DNA of 64,000 nt from Neobacillus niacini (GTDB lineage Bacteria > Bacillota > Bacilli > Bacillales > Cytobacillaceae), in the NCBI RefSeq assembly GCF_023715415.1, contig NZ_JAMBOB010000008.1, positions 215,941 to 279,940 on the forward strand. The letters are read 5' to 3'. This document shows, one piece after another, positions 1 through 9,323 of the stretch. The notes beneath the pieces are model-generated. The model worked only from the letters and a program-made list of their open reading frames with translations. It was not told the origin of the DNA and ran no database searches. Within the stretch, counting starts at the first letter, position 1, and every line of letters starts with the position of its first letter. A program made the position numbers and the translations under genes.

Positions 1-5
1 AAAGA

Positions 6-1064
6 ATGAAAATAATAGATAAAGTATTCGGTAGATATCATGATGAGCAAGTAATGGAGTATACCCTTGTCAACGATTCAGGCATGTCTGTATCATGCCT
101 GAATTACGGTTGTATCATTACCAAAATAATGGCCCCTGACCGCAATGGTACCATTGAAAATGTCGTGCTTGGATTTGAGAACCTAGAAGATTATATTGAT
201 TTGGCTCCATATTTTGGCTCGGTTGTCGGTCGAGTCGCTGGAAGAATCAGCAACTCACAGTTTGAACTAGATGGGGAAGTTTATCGGGTGACCCCTAATG
301 AGGAACCAAACCATCTTCATGGTGGTAAGAAAGGCTTTAACTGTGTTATTTGGAAAGCGGAAAGTATGGAAACGGAGAATGGTGTTGGGGTGAAATTTTT
401 CTATAGAAGCTTGGATGGAGAAGAAGGCTATCCTGGAAATTTGGATACGACCATTGTCTACCTTTTAAATAATCAAAATGAACTGAGCATTTCTTATGAA
501 GCGGTAACAGATCAAAAAACAATCGTAAATTTAACGAATCATTCTTATTTTAATTTAAGCGGAAATATAAAGAGAGATTGTTCCGAGCATATCTTACAAT
601 TAGAAAGCAACCGCTTTTTAGAGCTTGGATCAGATTTAATCCCTACGGGAAGAATGATTGAATCTAATAATACCCCTTTTGACTTTCATCATGGTCGTTT
701 GTTGAAGACGGGTATGAAATCCGCTCATCCACAAAATGCGCTTGCGGGTAACGGGTATGACCATCCGCTTCTTTTTACAAAAAAGGGAGAAAATACAGTG
801 GCGTTAAGTGAAAAAGAGAGTGGCCGGACATTGTTGGTTACTACAGATCAGCCTTGCGTGGTTCTTTATACAGCAAATCAACTGGAAGGTCCTTTTTCAA
901 TAGCTGGTGTTCGAGCAAGGAATTATTTAGGGGTGTGTCTAGAAACACAAGGACTGCCAGATGCTATTAACCACACAAATTTTCCAAGCATTGTTTTAAA
1001 CCCAGAGGAAGTATATAAAGCCACAACAAAATATCGCTTTTTTTCGAATACAATAGGAGTTTGA
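6..1064 (+). CDS. galM: Aldose 1-epimerase (galactose mutarotase)
   Basis: Interconverts the alpha and beta anomers of galactose (and other aldoses) in the cytoplasm, feeding galactokinase in the Leloir pathway. The 352-residue length is normal for the family. Motifs seen: NHLHGG with His105, the TNHSYFNL block with His179 (the catalytic acid), a substrate-binding Asp252 in GYDHPLL, and Glu313 in LGVCLETQGLPD (the catalytic base). The window starts five bases upstream, so its ribosome binding site and any upstream gal genes are not visible. The stop is followed four bases later by the start of a LacI-type regulator, so the two are co-transcribed. The alpha-galactosidase near 31.7-33.9 kb would supply its substrate. 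Confidence 0.93.
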   Translation: MKIIDKVFGRYHDEQVMEYTLVNDSGMSVSCLNYGCIITKIMAPDRNGTIENVVLGFENLEDYIDLAPYFGSVVGRVAGRISNSQFELDGEVYRVTPNEEPNHLHGGKKGFNCVIWKAESMETENGVGVKFFYRSLDGEEGYPGNLDTTIVYLLNNQNELSISYEAVTDQKTIVNLTNHSYFNLSGNIKRDCSEHILQLESNRFLELGSDLIPTGRMIESNNTPFDFHHGRLLKTGMKSAHPQNALAGNGYDHPLLFTKKGENTVALSEKESGRTLLVTTDQPCVVLYTANQLEGPFSIAGVRARNYLGVCLETQGLPDAINHTNFPSIVLNPEEVYKATTKYRFFSNTIGV

Positions 1065-1067
1065 TGA

Positions 1068-2057
<990 letters not shown>

Positions 2058-2088
2058 GAGGAGAAATTATAAAAGGGTGTGAAGTTCC

Positions 2089-2847
2089 ATGTGTCTAATA
2101 TTGTTTGCTTACAAGGTACATCCAAAATATAAATTAATGGTTGCTGCAAATCGAGATGAGTTTTATCAGAGACCGACGGCACCTATTCATTTTTGGGAAG
2201 ACGATCCGGAAGTCCTTGCCGGAAGGGATTTAGAGAAAATGGGTACTTGGATGGGTGTTACCAAATCGGGGAGGTTTGCGGCACTAACCAATTTTCGAAA
2301 CCCAAAGGAAGTTATCGAGGGAAAACGCTCCAGAGGAGAATTAGTGGCAAATGCCCTGCAGTACAAAGGTGATATCAGGGAGTATATTGAGAGTTTAGGT
2401 AGAAATCATGACGCATATCCTGGATACAATCTGGTAGCGGGGGATGGTGATGAGCTCTACTATTATTCCAATATTGGTCAAGAATTAAAAAAGATGTCAC
2501 CAGGTATCTATGGGGTCAGCAACCATTTGCTTAATACAGAATGGCCAAAAGTCCAAGCTGGCAAAGAAGGGTTAGCTGATATTTTGATTCGTAATCAAGA
2601 GGATTATGTTGAGCCTCTTTTAACACTACTTCAAAAAGCAGATCAGGCACCAGATGAAAAACTACCTCAAACGGGGGTTTCATTAGAATTGGAAAGAATG
2701 CTTTCGCCGATGTTTATCAAAAGTGAAGGATATGGGACAAGGAGTTCGACGGTTTTATTAATGGAGGAAAAAGAGATTCACTATGTAGAACGAGTTTTTT
2801 CTTTTAACGAGGTAAATACTCAAAAATATACAATAGAGTTGAAATAA
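2089..2847 (+). CDS. NRDE-family (TANGO2-like) protein
   Basis: The 252-residue protein begins MCLILFAY and carries the family signature AANRDEFYQRPT (about residues 20-31) and a GTWMGVTKSGRFAALTNFR block. This is the Ser/Thr-rich NRDE (TANGO2) family, predicted to adopt an N-terminal-nucleophile hydrolase-like fold with Cys2 as the candidate nucleophile. In eukaryotes the family is linked to lipid or haem handling; the bacterial function is not established. It starts 31 bases after the LacI gene with a GGGTGTG site, so it may be read through from the gal operon. Product naming is secure at family level only. Confidence 0.85.
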   Translation: MCLILFAYKVHPKYKLMVAANRDEFYQRPTAPIHFWEDDPEVLAGRDLEKMGTWMGVTKSGRFAALTNFRNPKEVIEGKRSRGELVANALQYKGDIREYIESLGRNHDAYPGYNLVAGDGDELYYYSNIGQELKKMSPGIYGVSNHLLNTEWPKVQAGKEGLADILIRNQEDYVEPLLTLLQKADQAPDEKLPQTGVSLELERMLSPMFIKSEGYGTRSSTVLLMEEKEIHYVERVFSFNEVNTQKYTIELK

Positions 2848-2851
2848 ATAA

Positions 2852-2904
2852 CTAATCAAACGTTTGATTAGATGTGTTGCTAAACTAATCAAACGTTTGA
2901 TTAA
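2852..2904. promoter_or_regulatory. Two tandem copies of an 18-20 bp palindrome (possible operator pair)
   Basis: A perfect 20-bp palindrome, CTAATCAAACGTTTGATTAG, lies at 2852-2871, and the same 18-bp core (TAATCAAACGTTTGATTA) recurs at 2886-2903. Centres are 33 bp apart, about three helical turns. The symmetry without a loop is typical of TetR-type operators rather than of terminators. The pair lies between the 3' ends of two convergent genes, with no promoter-proximal gene, which is odd for an operator. It could alternatively act as a weak bidirectional terminator. Confidence 0.55.
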
Positions 2905-2929
2905 TAAAATTCACACAGGAAAACGATGC

Positions 2930-3100
2930 CTAGGATTCAGCAGAATCCTTATTGATAGCCTTATCAGATTCCACTTTTTTAGTCCCTTTGCTGACATAAG
3001 GTTTAGCATTTTTAGCTTTTTTAGCACCGACCTGCCAACGATTCCAGCCTTTCTTACCTGTTCCTCTGCCTATTCCACTTTTCGCTTTTGCCTTTGGCAT
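2930..3100 (-). CDS. Small basic DUF3934-family protein
   Basis: A 56-residue ORF read from the minus strand: it begins MPKAKAKSGIGRGTGKKGWN and continues with RWQVGAKKAKNAKPYVSKGTKK before an acidic tail. The Lys/Gly-rich start and the GRGTGKKGWNRWQ block match the DUF3934 family of small Bacillus proteins as I remember it. The start ATG is preceded by a GGAGTGG site. Function is unknown; the strong positive charge suggests nucleic-acid or ribosome contact, but that is inference. It lies 45 bases downstream of the next minus-strand gene and may share its transcript. An overlapping plus-strand frame is a shadow. Confidence 0.8.
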   Translation of the reverse strand: MPKAKAKSGIGRGTGKKGWNRWQVGAKKAKNAKPYVSKGTKKVESDKAINKDSAES

Positions 3101-3145
3101 CTAACCACTCCATCATAATTGAAAACAGGCTTTTACCGAGAAAGG

Positions 3146-3388
3146 TTATTGAGTTTTGTCCTCAAAAAAACCTAACGCATATTTAATACCCTCTTCAATT
3201 TCATTTGTATCATAACCTTGTAAATCTTCGTGCGTAATTTCCAGGGTTGTTCTTGATAATGAATAGCCGCTGTCTAAATTAATATCAAGAAGGACCTCAA
3301 ACCCATTTGCGGTATTCTTAATATCAATAATATCATAATCAAGTATAGGTGCTCCCGTTTGGTACGCTAATGGTTCTAACTCTGACAT
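3146..3388 (-). CDS. Small hypothetical protein
   Basis: An acidic 80-residue protein, start chosen at ATG 3388 because a GGGGGTG ribosome binding site precedes it; the open frame extends further upstream but the extension is rich in unlikely residues and lacks a binding site. I do not recognise the family. It has no membrane segment, signal peptide or Cys motif. The alternating hydrophobic pattern around residues 17-45 (ILDYDIIDI, FEVLLDINLD) suggests a small beta-rich domain, followed by a helix near the C-terminus. It precedes the DUF3934 gene on the same strand. Confidence 0.65.
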   Translation of the reverse strand: MSELEPLAYQTGAPILDYDIIDIKNTANGFEVLLDINLDSGYSLSRTTLEITHEDLQGYDTNEIEEGIKYALGFFEDKTQ

Positions 3389-3603
3389 TACCACACCCCC
3401 ATCATTAGTTCTAGTCAACATTCGAACATAGGTTATACAAAAAGGGTAAAATATAAACATTTTTTTGTGAGCTTTACGTAACGATAAAAAATTGATACTT
3501 TGTCTAATGTTCAATAGGTATAATTAATATTAACTGAATATTTACATAAATATACTACTAGGCTCCCTGACTTAACTACCACCATTTAAAAGGAGAGATG
3601 GGT

Positions 3604-4836
3604 ATGCAGCGGCAAAAGCTTTTAATTAATGGCGAGAGATTAAAGAATGAGCTTGAACGGTTTGCGAACTTTGGCAGAACAGAAAAAAATGGCGTAACCC
3701 GGTTGTCATTATCGGAGGAAGATCGGGCAGCTAGAGATTTTTTTCAATCATGCTGTGAGGAACTAGGCTTAACAGTTAAGGTTGACGATATGGGCTGTAT
3801 GTATGCAACACTAGACGGAGTGGAGAATAAACCTCCCATCCTAATTGGCTCCCATTTGGATTCAGTTAAAAAGGGCGGCAGATTTGATGGTGTGCTTGGG
3901 GTATTAGCCGGTTTAGAGGTAGTTAGAACGTTAGTGGAAAATAAAATTAAGCCTCGTGTCCCGATAACGATTGTTAATTTTACAAATGAAGAGGGTGCGA
4001 GGTTCGAGCCTTCAATGATGGCATCAGGCGTACTTTCAGGTAAATTTGATAAGAATGTAATGGTGAAAAAGAAAGATTCTGCGGGGATTACGTTTGAGGA
4101 AGCACTTAAAGAGATTGGATACGAAGGGGAAGTAGAGAATCGTCTAAAAGAGGGTACTGCTTTCTTAGAATTGCATATTGAACAAGGTCCGATTCTTGAA
4201 AAAGAAGCCCTTTCTATAGGCGTTGTGGAATGTGTGGTAGGTATGGCCTGCTTTGACATTGAAATAACAGGTGAATCTGATCATGCTGGAACGACACCGA
4301 TGAGTATGAGAAGAGATGCTCTTTTTGCCGCAAATAACCTGATTAATGAAATCCGCAGGGTATTAGGTTCATTAGATGAAGAGTTGGTATTTACCATCGG
4401 CAGGGTAAACGTATATCCGAGTATTCATACTGTTATTCCAAATAAGGTTGTATTTTCCTTAGAGGCAAGACATAAAAACCCAGAAATGGTTCGTACGTTT
4501 AAAGACTTTGTTGAAAATCTTCCAAACCTAGGATTAGACGAGGGCTGTGAAGTAAAAACAACCAAGCTATGGGAGCGAGATACCGTTTGGTTTGATACCG
4601 ATATTGTTCATCAATTAGAAAAGTCTGCACAGTCACTAGGGTATAGCAATAAAAGAATGGTCTCGGGTGCTGGACATGATGCTCAATTTATTGCCAGTCT
4701 TGTTCCTACTGCAATGCTGTTTGTACCAAGTTTTAATGGGAAAAGCCATTGTGAAGAAGAGTTGACCTCGTGGGAAGAATGTGAAAAAGGGGTAAACGTT
4801 CTATTAGATACTATTTTAGCTTTACTATCGAAATAA
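3604..4836 (+). CDS. M20-family Zn-dependent hydrolase (N-carbamoyl-amino-acid hydrolase / allantoate amidohydrolase type)
   Basis: Cytoplasmic metal-dependent amidohydrolase of the AmaB/AllC branch, which cleaves N-carbamoyl-L-amino acids or allantoate-like ureides. Visible motifs: SHLDSV (metal His and Asp), GRFDG, the NEEGARF glutamate pair, LHIEQGP, the dimerisation-lid motif DHAGTTPM, GAGHDA, and a C-terminal SHCEEE with the last metal His. The first ATG (3598) is only two bases from the AAAGGAGA site, so ATG 3604 with seven-base spacing is preferred; length is then 410. It is monocistronic with its own terminator. A paralogue lies at 44488, next to a transporter. Which N-carbamoyl substrate is used cannot be told. 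Confidence 0.85.
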   Translation: MQRQKLLINGERLKNELERFANFGRTEKNGVTRLSLSEEDRAARDFFQSCCEELGLTVKVDDMGCMYATLDGVENKPPILIGSHLDSVKKGGRFDGVLGVLAGLEVVRTLVENKIKPRVPITIVNFTNEEGARFEPSMMASGVLSGKFDKNVMVKKKDSAGITFEEALKEIGYEGEVENRLKEGTAFLELHIEQGPILEKEALSIGVVECVVGMACFDIEITGESDHAGTTPMSMRRDALFAANNLINEIRRVLGSLDEELVFTIGRVNVYPSIHTVIPNKVVFSLEARHKNPEMVRTFKDFVENLPNLGLDEGCEVKTTKLWERDTVWFDTDIVHQLEKSAQSLGYSNKRMVSGAGHDAQFIASLVPTAMLFVPSFNGKSHCEEELTSWEECEKGVNVLLDTILALLSK

Positions 4837-4840
4837 AAGG

Positions 4841-4878
4841 AGGAGACACCAGGTGCTGGGCCTGGTGTCTCCTTTTTT
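4841..4878 (+). terminator. Rho-independent terminator of the M20 hydrolase gene
   Basis: A perfect 13-bp stem (AGGAGACACCAGG and its complement) with a 7-base loop is followed by a run of T residues, five bases after the stop codon. Confidence 0.93.
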
Positions 4879-5052
4879 GTCGTTTAGGAATTATAAAACA
4901 CCTAAAAATGTTGATAATTGTTCGGTAAATATTTCACATTAAAGTTCATAGTCCAACTTTGCACAAATGCTTTGCCCGCCATTTGGTCTCCACATTAGTT
5001 ATAAATGGAGTTATAGTTTACTTAAGCAATTGCTAAGAGTAAACAAAGTACA

Positions 5053-5081
5053 CTTTTGCACAAACTAGTGTGCAAAGGAGG
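5053..5081 (+). promoter_or_regulatory. Inverted repeat overlapping the Shine-Dalgarno of the PRD regulator
   Basis: TTTGCACA (5055-5062) and TGTGCAAA (5069-5076) are perfect inverted copies separated by six bases, and the pairing can extend to 5053/5078. The right arm overlaps the AAAGGAGG ribosome binding site (5074-5081). It could be a DNA operator or an RNA hairpin limiting translation. A further direct copy of TTTGCACAAA lies at 4958-4967 in the same leader, which favours a protein-binding motif. Confidence 0.5.
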
Positions 5082-5086
5082 TTGCT

Positions 5087-7198
5087 ATGATGTCAATAGA
5101 CCAACGCAGTACTGCCATATTGTCTCATTTGGTTCAGGCAAAAGCGTTTGTTCCTATTAAAGAACTTACTGAAAAGTTCCATATATCAAGAAGGACCATT
5201 TACTATGATATTGAAAAAATAAATGGATGGTTAAAAGAAAATAATTTGCCTCCTGTGAAGCATGTAAGGTCAGCGGGCTTTTGCTTAGAGGAGGACGCTG
5301 CAACCCAAGTTCCAGAAAAACTTGGCACGATTGAAACTTGGCATTACGAATACTCTGCAAAGGAGCGAAAAGCCCTCCTAGCTATTCATATCACGTTACG
5401 TGATAATCCCTTATTCCTCGAAGATTTGATGGAAAAAGTCCGGGTTAGTCGAAATACTACCATAGACGACCTAAAAGGGCTAAAGGAAGAGCTGGGACGG
5501 TTTGGATTAACGCTAGAGTTTGAACGTAAGCTCGGATACGTGATTCTAGGGACAGAAGACGATAAACGGAAAGCTATTTTCTTTTATCTTCAGCATGTGC
5601 TCGCAGGTCAAAGTTGGCAAACAATCATAACAAAAATTCCAGCGATTTTAAACGAAGCTGATGAATTAGATACTTTTGATTATGAGAATTTGAAAGCGGT
5701 TCAAAAGATTGTTGCTGAGAGTGAAGAAGAATTAAATATTCAATTTACCGATGAAATCATTGATAGTTTAGCTTTTCGACTACTGATGTTTTCAAAAAGA
5801 CTATCGAAGGGTAAAAATGTTTCCATTGATCCTGTTGAAAGAGAAGTCCTGAAGGAGACAAAACAGTATCAGGCAGCAAGAAATATTGGCAGCAAGCTTT
5901 CCAATCTATTTGATATTGAATTTCCTGAAGACGAAATCTTTTATATTACGAAACACTTGCTAGGTTCACGGGTTCAATCCGAAGAAGCTCTTCCGCATAA
6001 AAGTGGAAGTAATAAGGCTTTAGGTGAAGTGGTAGAGGATATGGTGAGTGACTTTCAAAAGTATGCTTGTGTTTTTTTTAAAGATCGCAAAGAAATTGAG
6101 AAAAATCTTCTTATTCACATCAAACCAGCTTACTACCGAATTAAATACGGACTTGAATTAGAAAGTGGAATGACAGAAACGATTAAGGAAAAATATAACG
6201 ACATCTTTCAACTAACAAAAAAGGTAATTTTTCATCTAGAGAATATAGTGAAAAAAGAAGTTAATGATAATGAAATTGCTTTAATCACGATGCACTTTGG
6301 TGGCTGGATGAAGAGAACTGGTGCAACACCAGCCATTCGGAAGAAAGCGTTGATTGTTTGTACAAACGGGGTTGGGACCTCGAGATTACTACAGAATCAG
6401 TTAGAAGGTCTCTTTTCTACAATTGATATAAGCGAATGTGTTTCATTAAGGGAATATCAGAATAAGAAATACAATGCCGATTTTATCATTTCGACCATCC
6501 CGCTTGAGGAAAAAAATAAACCTGTTTTCGTTGTCAGTCCAATTCTAACGGAGGCAGAAAAAGAAAGTCTTTTAAAAAAGGTAAATGCAGAATTAGATGC
6601 GCCCGCGAAACAAACGACATCTGTGGAAGCGTTAATGAATATTATTCAGAAATATGCAGATATCAATAATGTTGATAGCCTTCAGAAAGAGTTGAAGCAA
6701 TACCTATATAAGCCTGCTAGTGTAATAACGGAAATGATAAAACCTTCACTAATGGAAATACTGAAGTGCGAAAATATCCAATTGGTGGAGAAAGTGAAAG
6801 ACTGGCAAGAAGCGATTCGCCTTGCAGCAGAGCCTCTTAAGCGAGATGGCTCGATTACAGATCATTACATTCGTGCGATGGTTCAAACGGTAAAAAAAAT
6901 GGGACCCTATATTGTGGTTGGACCCAAAGTGGCAATCCCACACGCTAGACCAGAGGATGGTGTCAATAAACTGGGAATGAGTTTCTTAAAGCTCACGCAA
7001 TGTGTTTCGTTTTCCGATGAAAGAAAACATGATGTCCAGATAGTCATTGTGCTTGCAACAATTGATGGTGATACACATTTAAAAGCATTATCACAATTAT
7101 CGGATATGCTCTCAAATGAGACAAACATCAAAAATATTAGCCAGGCAAAAAATTCCAATCTTATTTTTGAATTGATTAAAGCCTACTCGAAAGAATAG
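5087..7198 (+). CDS. PRD-containing PTS-linked transcriptional regulator (MtlR/LicR type)
   Basis: A 703-residue multi-domain activator. Order seen: N-terminal DeoR/HTH_11-type helix-turn-helix (about 7-60), a second winged-helix region (about 90-160), two PTS regulation domains (about 180-290 and 310-405), an EIIB-like domain starting near residue 420 with the phosphorylatable Cys425 in VCTNGVGTS, and a C-terminal EIIA type-2 domain (about 555-703) with His619 in AIPHARPEDGV. Both phosphoacceptors are intact, so it is probably controlled by phosphorylation through HPr and the cognate EII. It lies 24 bases before the EIIA gene and is first in the operon, so it is inferred to activate the PTS genes. 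Its DNA-binding start distinguishes it from RNA-binding BglG antiterminators; no RAT-terminator is seen. Confidence 0.9.
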   Translation: MMSIDQRSTAILSHLVQAKAFVPIKELTEKFHISRRTIYYDIEKINGWLKENNLPPVKHVRSAGFCLEEDAATQVPEKLGTIETWHYEYSAKERKALLAIHITLRDNPLFLEDLMEKVRVSRNTTIDDLKGLKEELGRFGLTLEFERKLGYVILGTEDDKRKAIFFYLQHVLAGQSWQTIITKIPAILNEADELDTFDYENLKAVQKIVAESEEELNIQFTDEIIDSLAFRLLMFSKRLSKGKNVSIDPVEREVLKETKQYQAARNIGSKLSNLFDIEFPEDEIFYITKHLLGSRVQSEEALPHKSGSNKALGEVVEDMVSDFQKYACVFFKDRKEIEKNLLIHIKPAYYRIKYGLELESGMTETIKEKYNDIFQLTKKVIFHLENIVKKEVNDNEIALITMHFGGWMKRTGATPAIRKKALIVCTNGVGTSRLLQNQLEGLFSTIDISECVSLREYQNKKYNADFIISTIPLEEKNKPVFVVSPILTEAEKESLLKKVNAELDAPAKQTTSVEALMNIIQKYADINNVDSLQKELKQYLYKPASVITEMIKPSLMEILKCENIQLVEKVKDWQEAIRLAAEPLKRDGSITDHYIRAMVQTVKKMGPYIVVGPKVAIPHARPEDGVNKLGMSFLKLTQCVSFSDERKHDVQIVIVLATIDGDTHLKALSQLSDMLSNETNIKNISQAKNSNLIFELIKAYSKE

Positions 7199-7222
7199 TA
7201 AAAGTAACATGGAGGGTTCAAC

Positions 7223-7660
7223 ATGAAATTTTTAGAAGAAAACCAAGTGGCCTTAGATGTCGAAGCTACCTCACCTGAAGATGCGATTCGTGTGGCAGGG
7301 AAATTACTGGTTGAAGCTGGTGCTGTAGAGGAGGGCTATGTGGATGCAATGGTGGCATCTTTTCAAAAAAATGGCCCCTATTTCGTACTAGCACCAATGA
7401 TTGCTCTCCCGCATGCAAGGCCAGAGGATGGTGTACATGAGGCATCAGTATCCTTTGTAAGATTGAAAAATGCAGTTATCTTTGGCAATAAAGCAAACGA
7501 TCCTGTTCAATTTGTCTTTGCCTTAGGTGCATCATCTAGTGATGAACATCTTCAAATTTTACAAAAGTTAATGGTTTTATTAAGTGATCAAGAAAATATA
7601 CAACAGTTAGCAGAATTAACAAGTTACCAAGAACTCAATGAAATGATTAGGGGGAAATAA
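7223..7660 (+). CDS. PTS sugar transporter subunit IIA (mannitol/fructose/ascorbate type)
   Basis: Cytoplasmic phosphotransfer protein of the PTS_EIIA_2 family, 145 residues. It accepts phosphate from HPr on His64 in ALPHARPEDGV and passes it to the IIB protein. The same sequence block is present in the C-terminal domain of the upstream regulator, so the two EIIA domains are paralogous. A GGAGGG site precedes the ATG and the IIB gene starts two bases after the stop. Part of a three-gene UlaA-type permease (IIA, IIB, IIC), so the most likely substrate class is a sugar acid or lactone rather than mannitol. Confidence 0.9.
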   Translation: MKFLEENQVALDVEATSPEDAIRVAGKLLVEAGAVEEGYVDAMVASFQKNGPYFVLAPMIALPHARPEDGVHEASVSFVRLKNAVIFGNKANDPVQFVFALGASSSDEHLQILQKLMVLLSDQENIQQLAELTSYQELNEMIRGK

Positions 7661-7662
7661 TA

Positions 7663-7929
7663 ATGAAAATTTTATGTGTATGTGGGTTAGGTCAAGGTAC
7701 GAGCTTAATTTTAAGAATGAATGTAGAAACGGTGTTAAGAGATTTAGGAGTATCAGCAGATGTGGAAAATACAGATGTATCAACTGCTTCAGGTATGTCT
7801 CCTGATTATATTATTACTAGTAATGAACTTGCAGAAACACTTGCTGGAAGTTCGGCAAAAGTCATTATCGTTAATAACTATTTTGATTTAACTGAGATAA
7901 AGTCAGCTCTTCAAGGTCAACTAATCTAG
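7663..7929 (+). CDS. PTS sugar transporter subunit IIB (SgaB/UlaB type)
   Basis: An 88-residue cytoplasmic IIB protein. The N-terminal CVCGLGQGTS loop carries the phosphorylated cysteine (Cys7, the one preceding GLGQG), as in the lactose/cellobiose fold IIB proteins that partner UlaA-type IIC. It takes phosphate from IIA and transfers it to the incoming sugar. Tight spacing on both sides (two bases upstream, 25 downstream) places it in the PTS operon. Confidence 0.88.
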   Translation: MKILCVCGLGQGTSLILRMNVETVLRDLGVSADVENTDVSTASGMSPDYIITSNELAETLAGSSAKVIIVNNYFDLTEIKSALQGQLI

Positions 7930-7954
7930 AGGAGAAACTAGAGGGGGAAATAAT

Positions 7955-9250
7955 ATGGAAGCAATTAAATGGTTTGCTACAAACGTCTTTGGTACACCAG
8001 CCATTTTGCTGGGATTTATCGTACTTTTAGGTTTATTACTGCAAAAGAAGAGTACAAGTCAAATTGTTAGTGGAACGTTTAAAGCTATTATCGGTTTCTT
8101 AATCATTAATGCAGGTGCGGGTGTTATTGTTGGTGCATTAAATATCTTTGAACCAATGTGGAAGGAAGTATTTAATCTTGAAGCCAGTTCGTTAGGTAAT
8201 TTTATGGGCCAAGAGGGCTTTAACGCTAAATACGGAAGTGCTGTAACGTTAGCGATGACACTTGGTTTCTTAATTAATGTTTTACTAGCTAGATTTACAA
8301 AGTTCAAGTACATCTACTTAACAGGTCACATGATGTTCTGGACAACCTCTATTTTTGCTGGTGTTATTGTTAGTACGGTTGGGGATGTTTCATTTGGTAA
8401 ACTTGTTATCTTTTTAGCAATCTTTATGGGACTATATTGGACCTTCCAACCAGCAGTGGTTCAACCGTTCATGCGTAAAATTACTGGAAATGACAATATC
8501 GCATTAGGTCATACATCAGCCTCTGTAGCGTTACTTGCAGCATTTGCAGGTAAAGTTCTCGGAAATAAGGAAAATGACTCTGAAAAAATCAAATTGCCAA
8601 AAGGCCTAGAATTCTTAAGAGATTCGAACGTTATTACTGCGTTAACAATGGGTATTCTGTTCCTTGTTGGAGCTATCATTCTTTCTACAAAGGACACGGA
8701 AGGTGCAAAAGCATTAATTACCCAAGCAGGAGATCAAAACTTTATTATCTATTCAATTGTTCAGTCGTTTACATTTGCCGGCGGTATTGCCATCGTGTTA
8801 TTGGGTGTAAGAATGTTTATTGGTGAAATGGTTCCTGCATTTAACGGGATTGCAACAAGGTTAGTACCAGGTGCAAAACCAGCATTAGACGCACCAATTG
8901 TTTTCCCATATGCACCAAATGCTGTTATTCTTGGTTTCCTTGGGGCCTTTGCTGGTGCCTTAATCTGGCTTGTTGTTCTTGGGAATACAGTGAGTTATGT
9001 GTTTGTACCAACTATGATTGTATTATTCTTCCACGGAGCAACAGCAGGAGTTTTTGGTAACGCAACTGGTGGTGTAAGAGGGGCGTTGATTGGTGGTTTT
9101 ATCACCTCAACTGTTGTCGCTTGGGGTCAATACTTCATGGTTAAAATGCTTATTTCAAAAACGATTCCTGATACAGCAATGTGGGCAGCGGACTCTGATA
9201 TGTTCATCTTAGGACCAATTATTAAATTCCTTGCTCAGCTGTTCTTTTAA
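7955..9250 (+). CDS. PTS transporter subunit IIC of the UlaA/SgaT (ascorbate) family
   Basis: A 431-residue membrane permease with about ten to eleven hydrophobic segments. The opening WFATNVFGTPAILLGFIVLLG and the repeated glycine-rich blocks (AGAGVIVGAL, GHTSASVALLAAF, FPYAPNAVILGFLGAFAGA) are those of the UlaA family, which translocates and phosphorylates L-ascorbate and related compounds. Family members are not all ascorbate carriers. The operon lacks the UlaG lactonase and UlaDEF set of the classic ascorbate pathway, so the substrate is probably a different lactone or acid derivative. Confidence 0.88.
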   Translation: MEAIKWFATNVFGTPAILLGFIVLLGLLLQKKSTSQIVSGTFKAIIGFLIINAGAGVIVGALNIFEPMWKEVFNLEASSLGNFMGQEGFNAKYGSAVTLAMTLGFLINVLLARFTKFKYIYLTGHMMFWTTSIFAGVIVSTVGDVSFGKLVIFLAIFMGLYWTFQPAVVQPFMRKITGNDNIALGHTSASVALLAAFAGKVLGNKENDSEKIKLPKGLEFLRDSNVITALTMGILFLVGAIILSTKDTEGAKALITQAGDQNFIIYSIVQSFTFAGGIAIVLLGVRMFIGEMVPAFNGIATRLVPGAKPALDAPIVFPYAPNAVILGFLGAFAGALIWLVVLGNTVSYVFVPTMIVLFFHGATAGVFGNATGGVRGALIGGFITSTVVAWGQYFMVKMLISKTIPDTAMWAADSDMFILGPIIKFLAQLFF

Positions 9251-9264
9251 ACTAAATCAATTTG

Positions 9265-9300
9265 AGTAAAGGGCAAATACAAATTGCCCTTTACTTATTT
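9265..9300 (+). terminator. Perfect intra-operon hairpin between IIC and lactonase genes
   Basis: AGTAAAGGGCAA (9265-9276) pairs perfectly with TTGCCCTTTACT (9284-9295) across a seven-base loop, followed by TATTTCTT. With only a broken T-run it may be a partial terminator or an mRNA end-protecting hairpin that sets transporter-to-enzyme ratios. Confidence 0.7.
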
Positions 9301-9323
9301 CTTAATAATAAGGAGGACCTATC

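Noticed and set aside
2864..3118. 84-codon plus-strand ORF
   Set aside because: It starts inside the palindrome, has no good ribosome binding site, and is antisense to the DUF3934 gene whose protein sequence is recognisable.
3389..3514. N-terminal extension of the small hypothetical gene at 3146
   Set aside because: No ribosome binding site before the upstream start, while ATG 3388 follows GGGGGTG.
4879..5086. Ribonucleic antiterminator (RAT) and terminator for a BglG-type regulator
   Set aside because: The regulator starts with a DNA-binding helix-turn-helix rather than a CAT RNA-binding domain, and no terminator overlaps an antiterminator in the leader.
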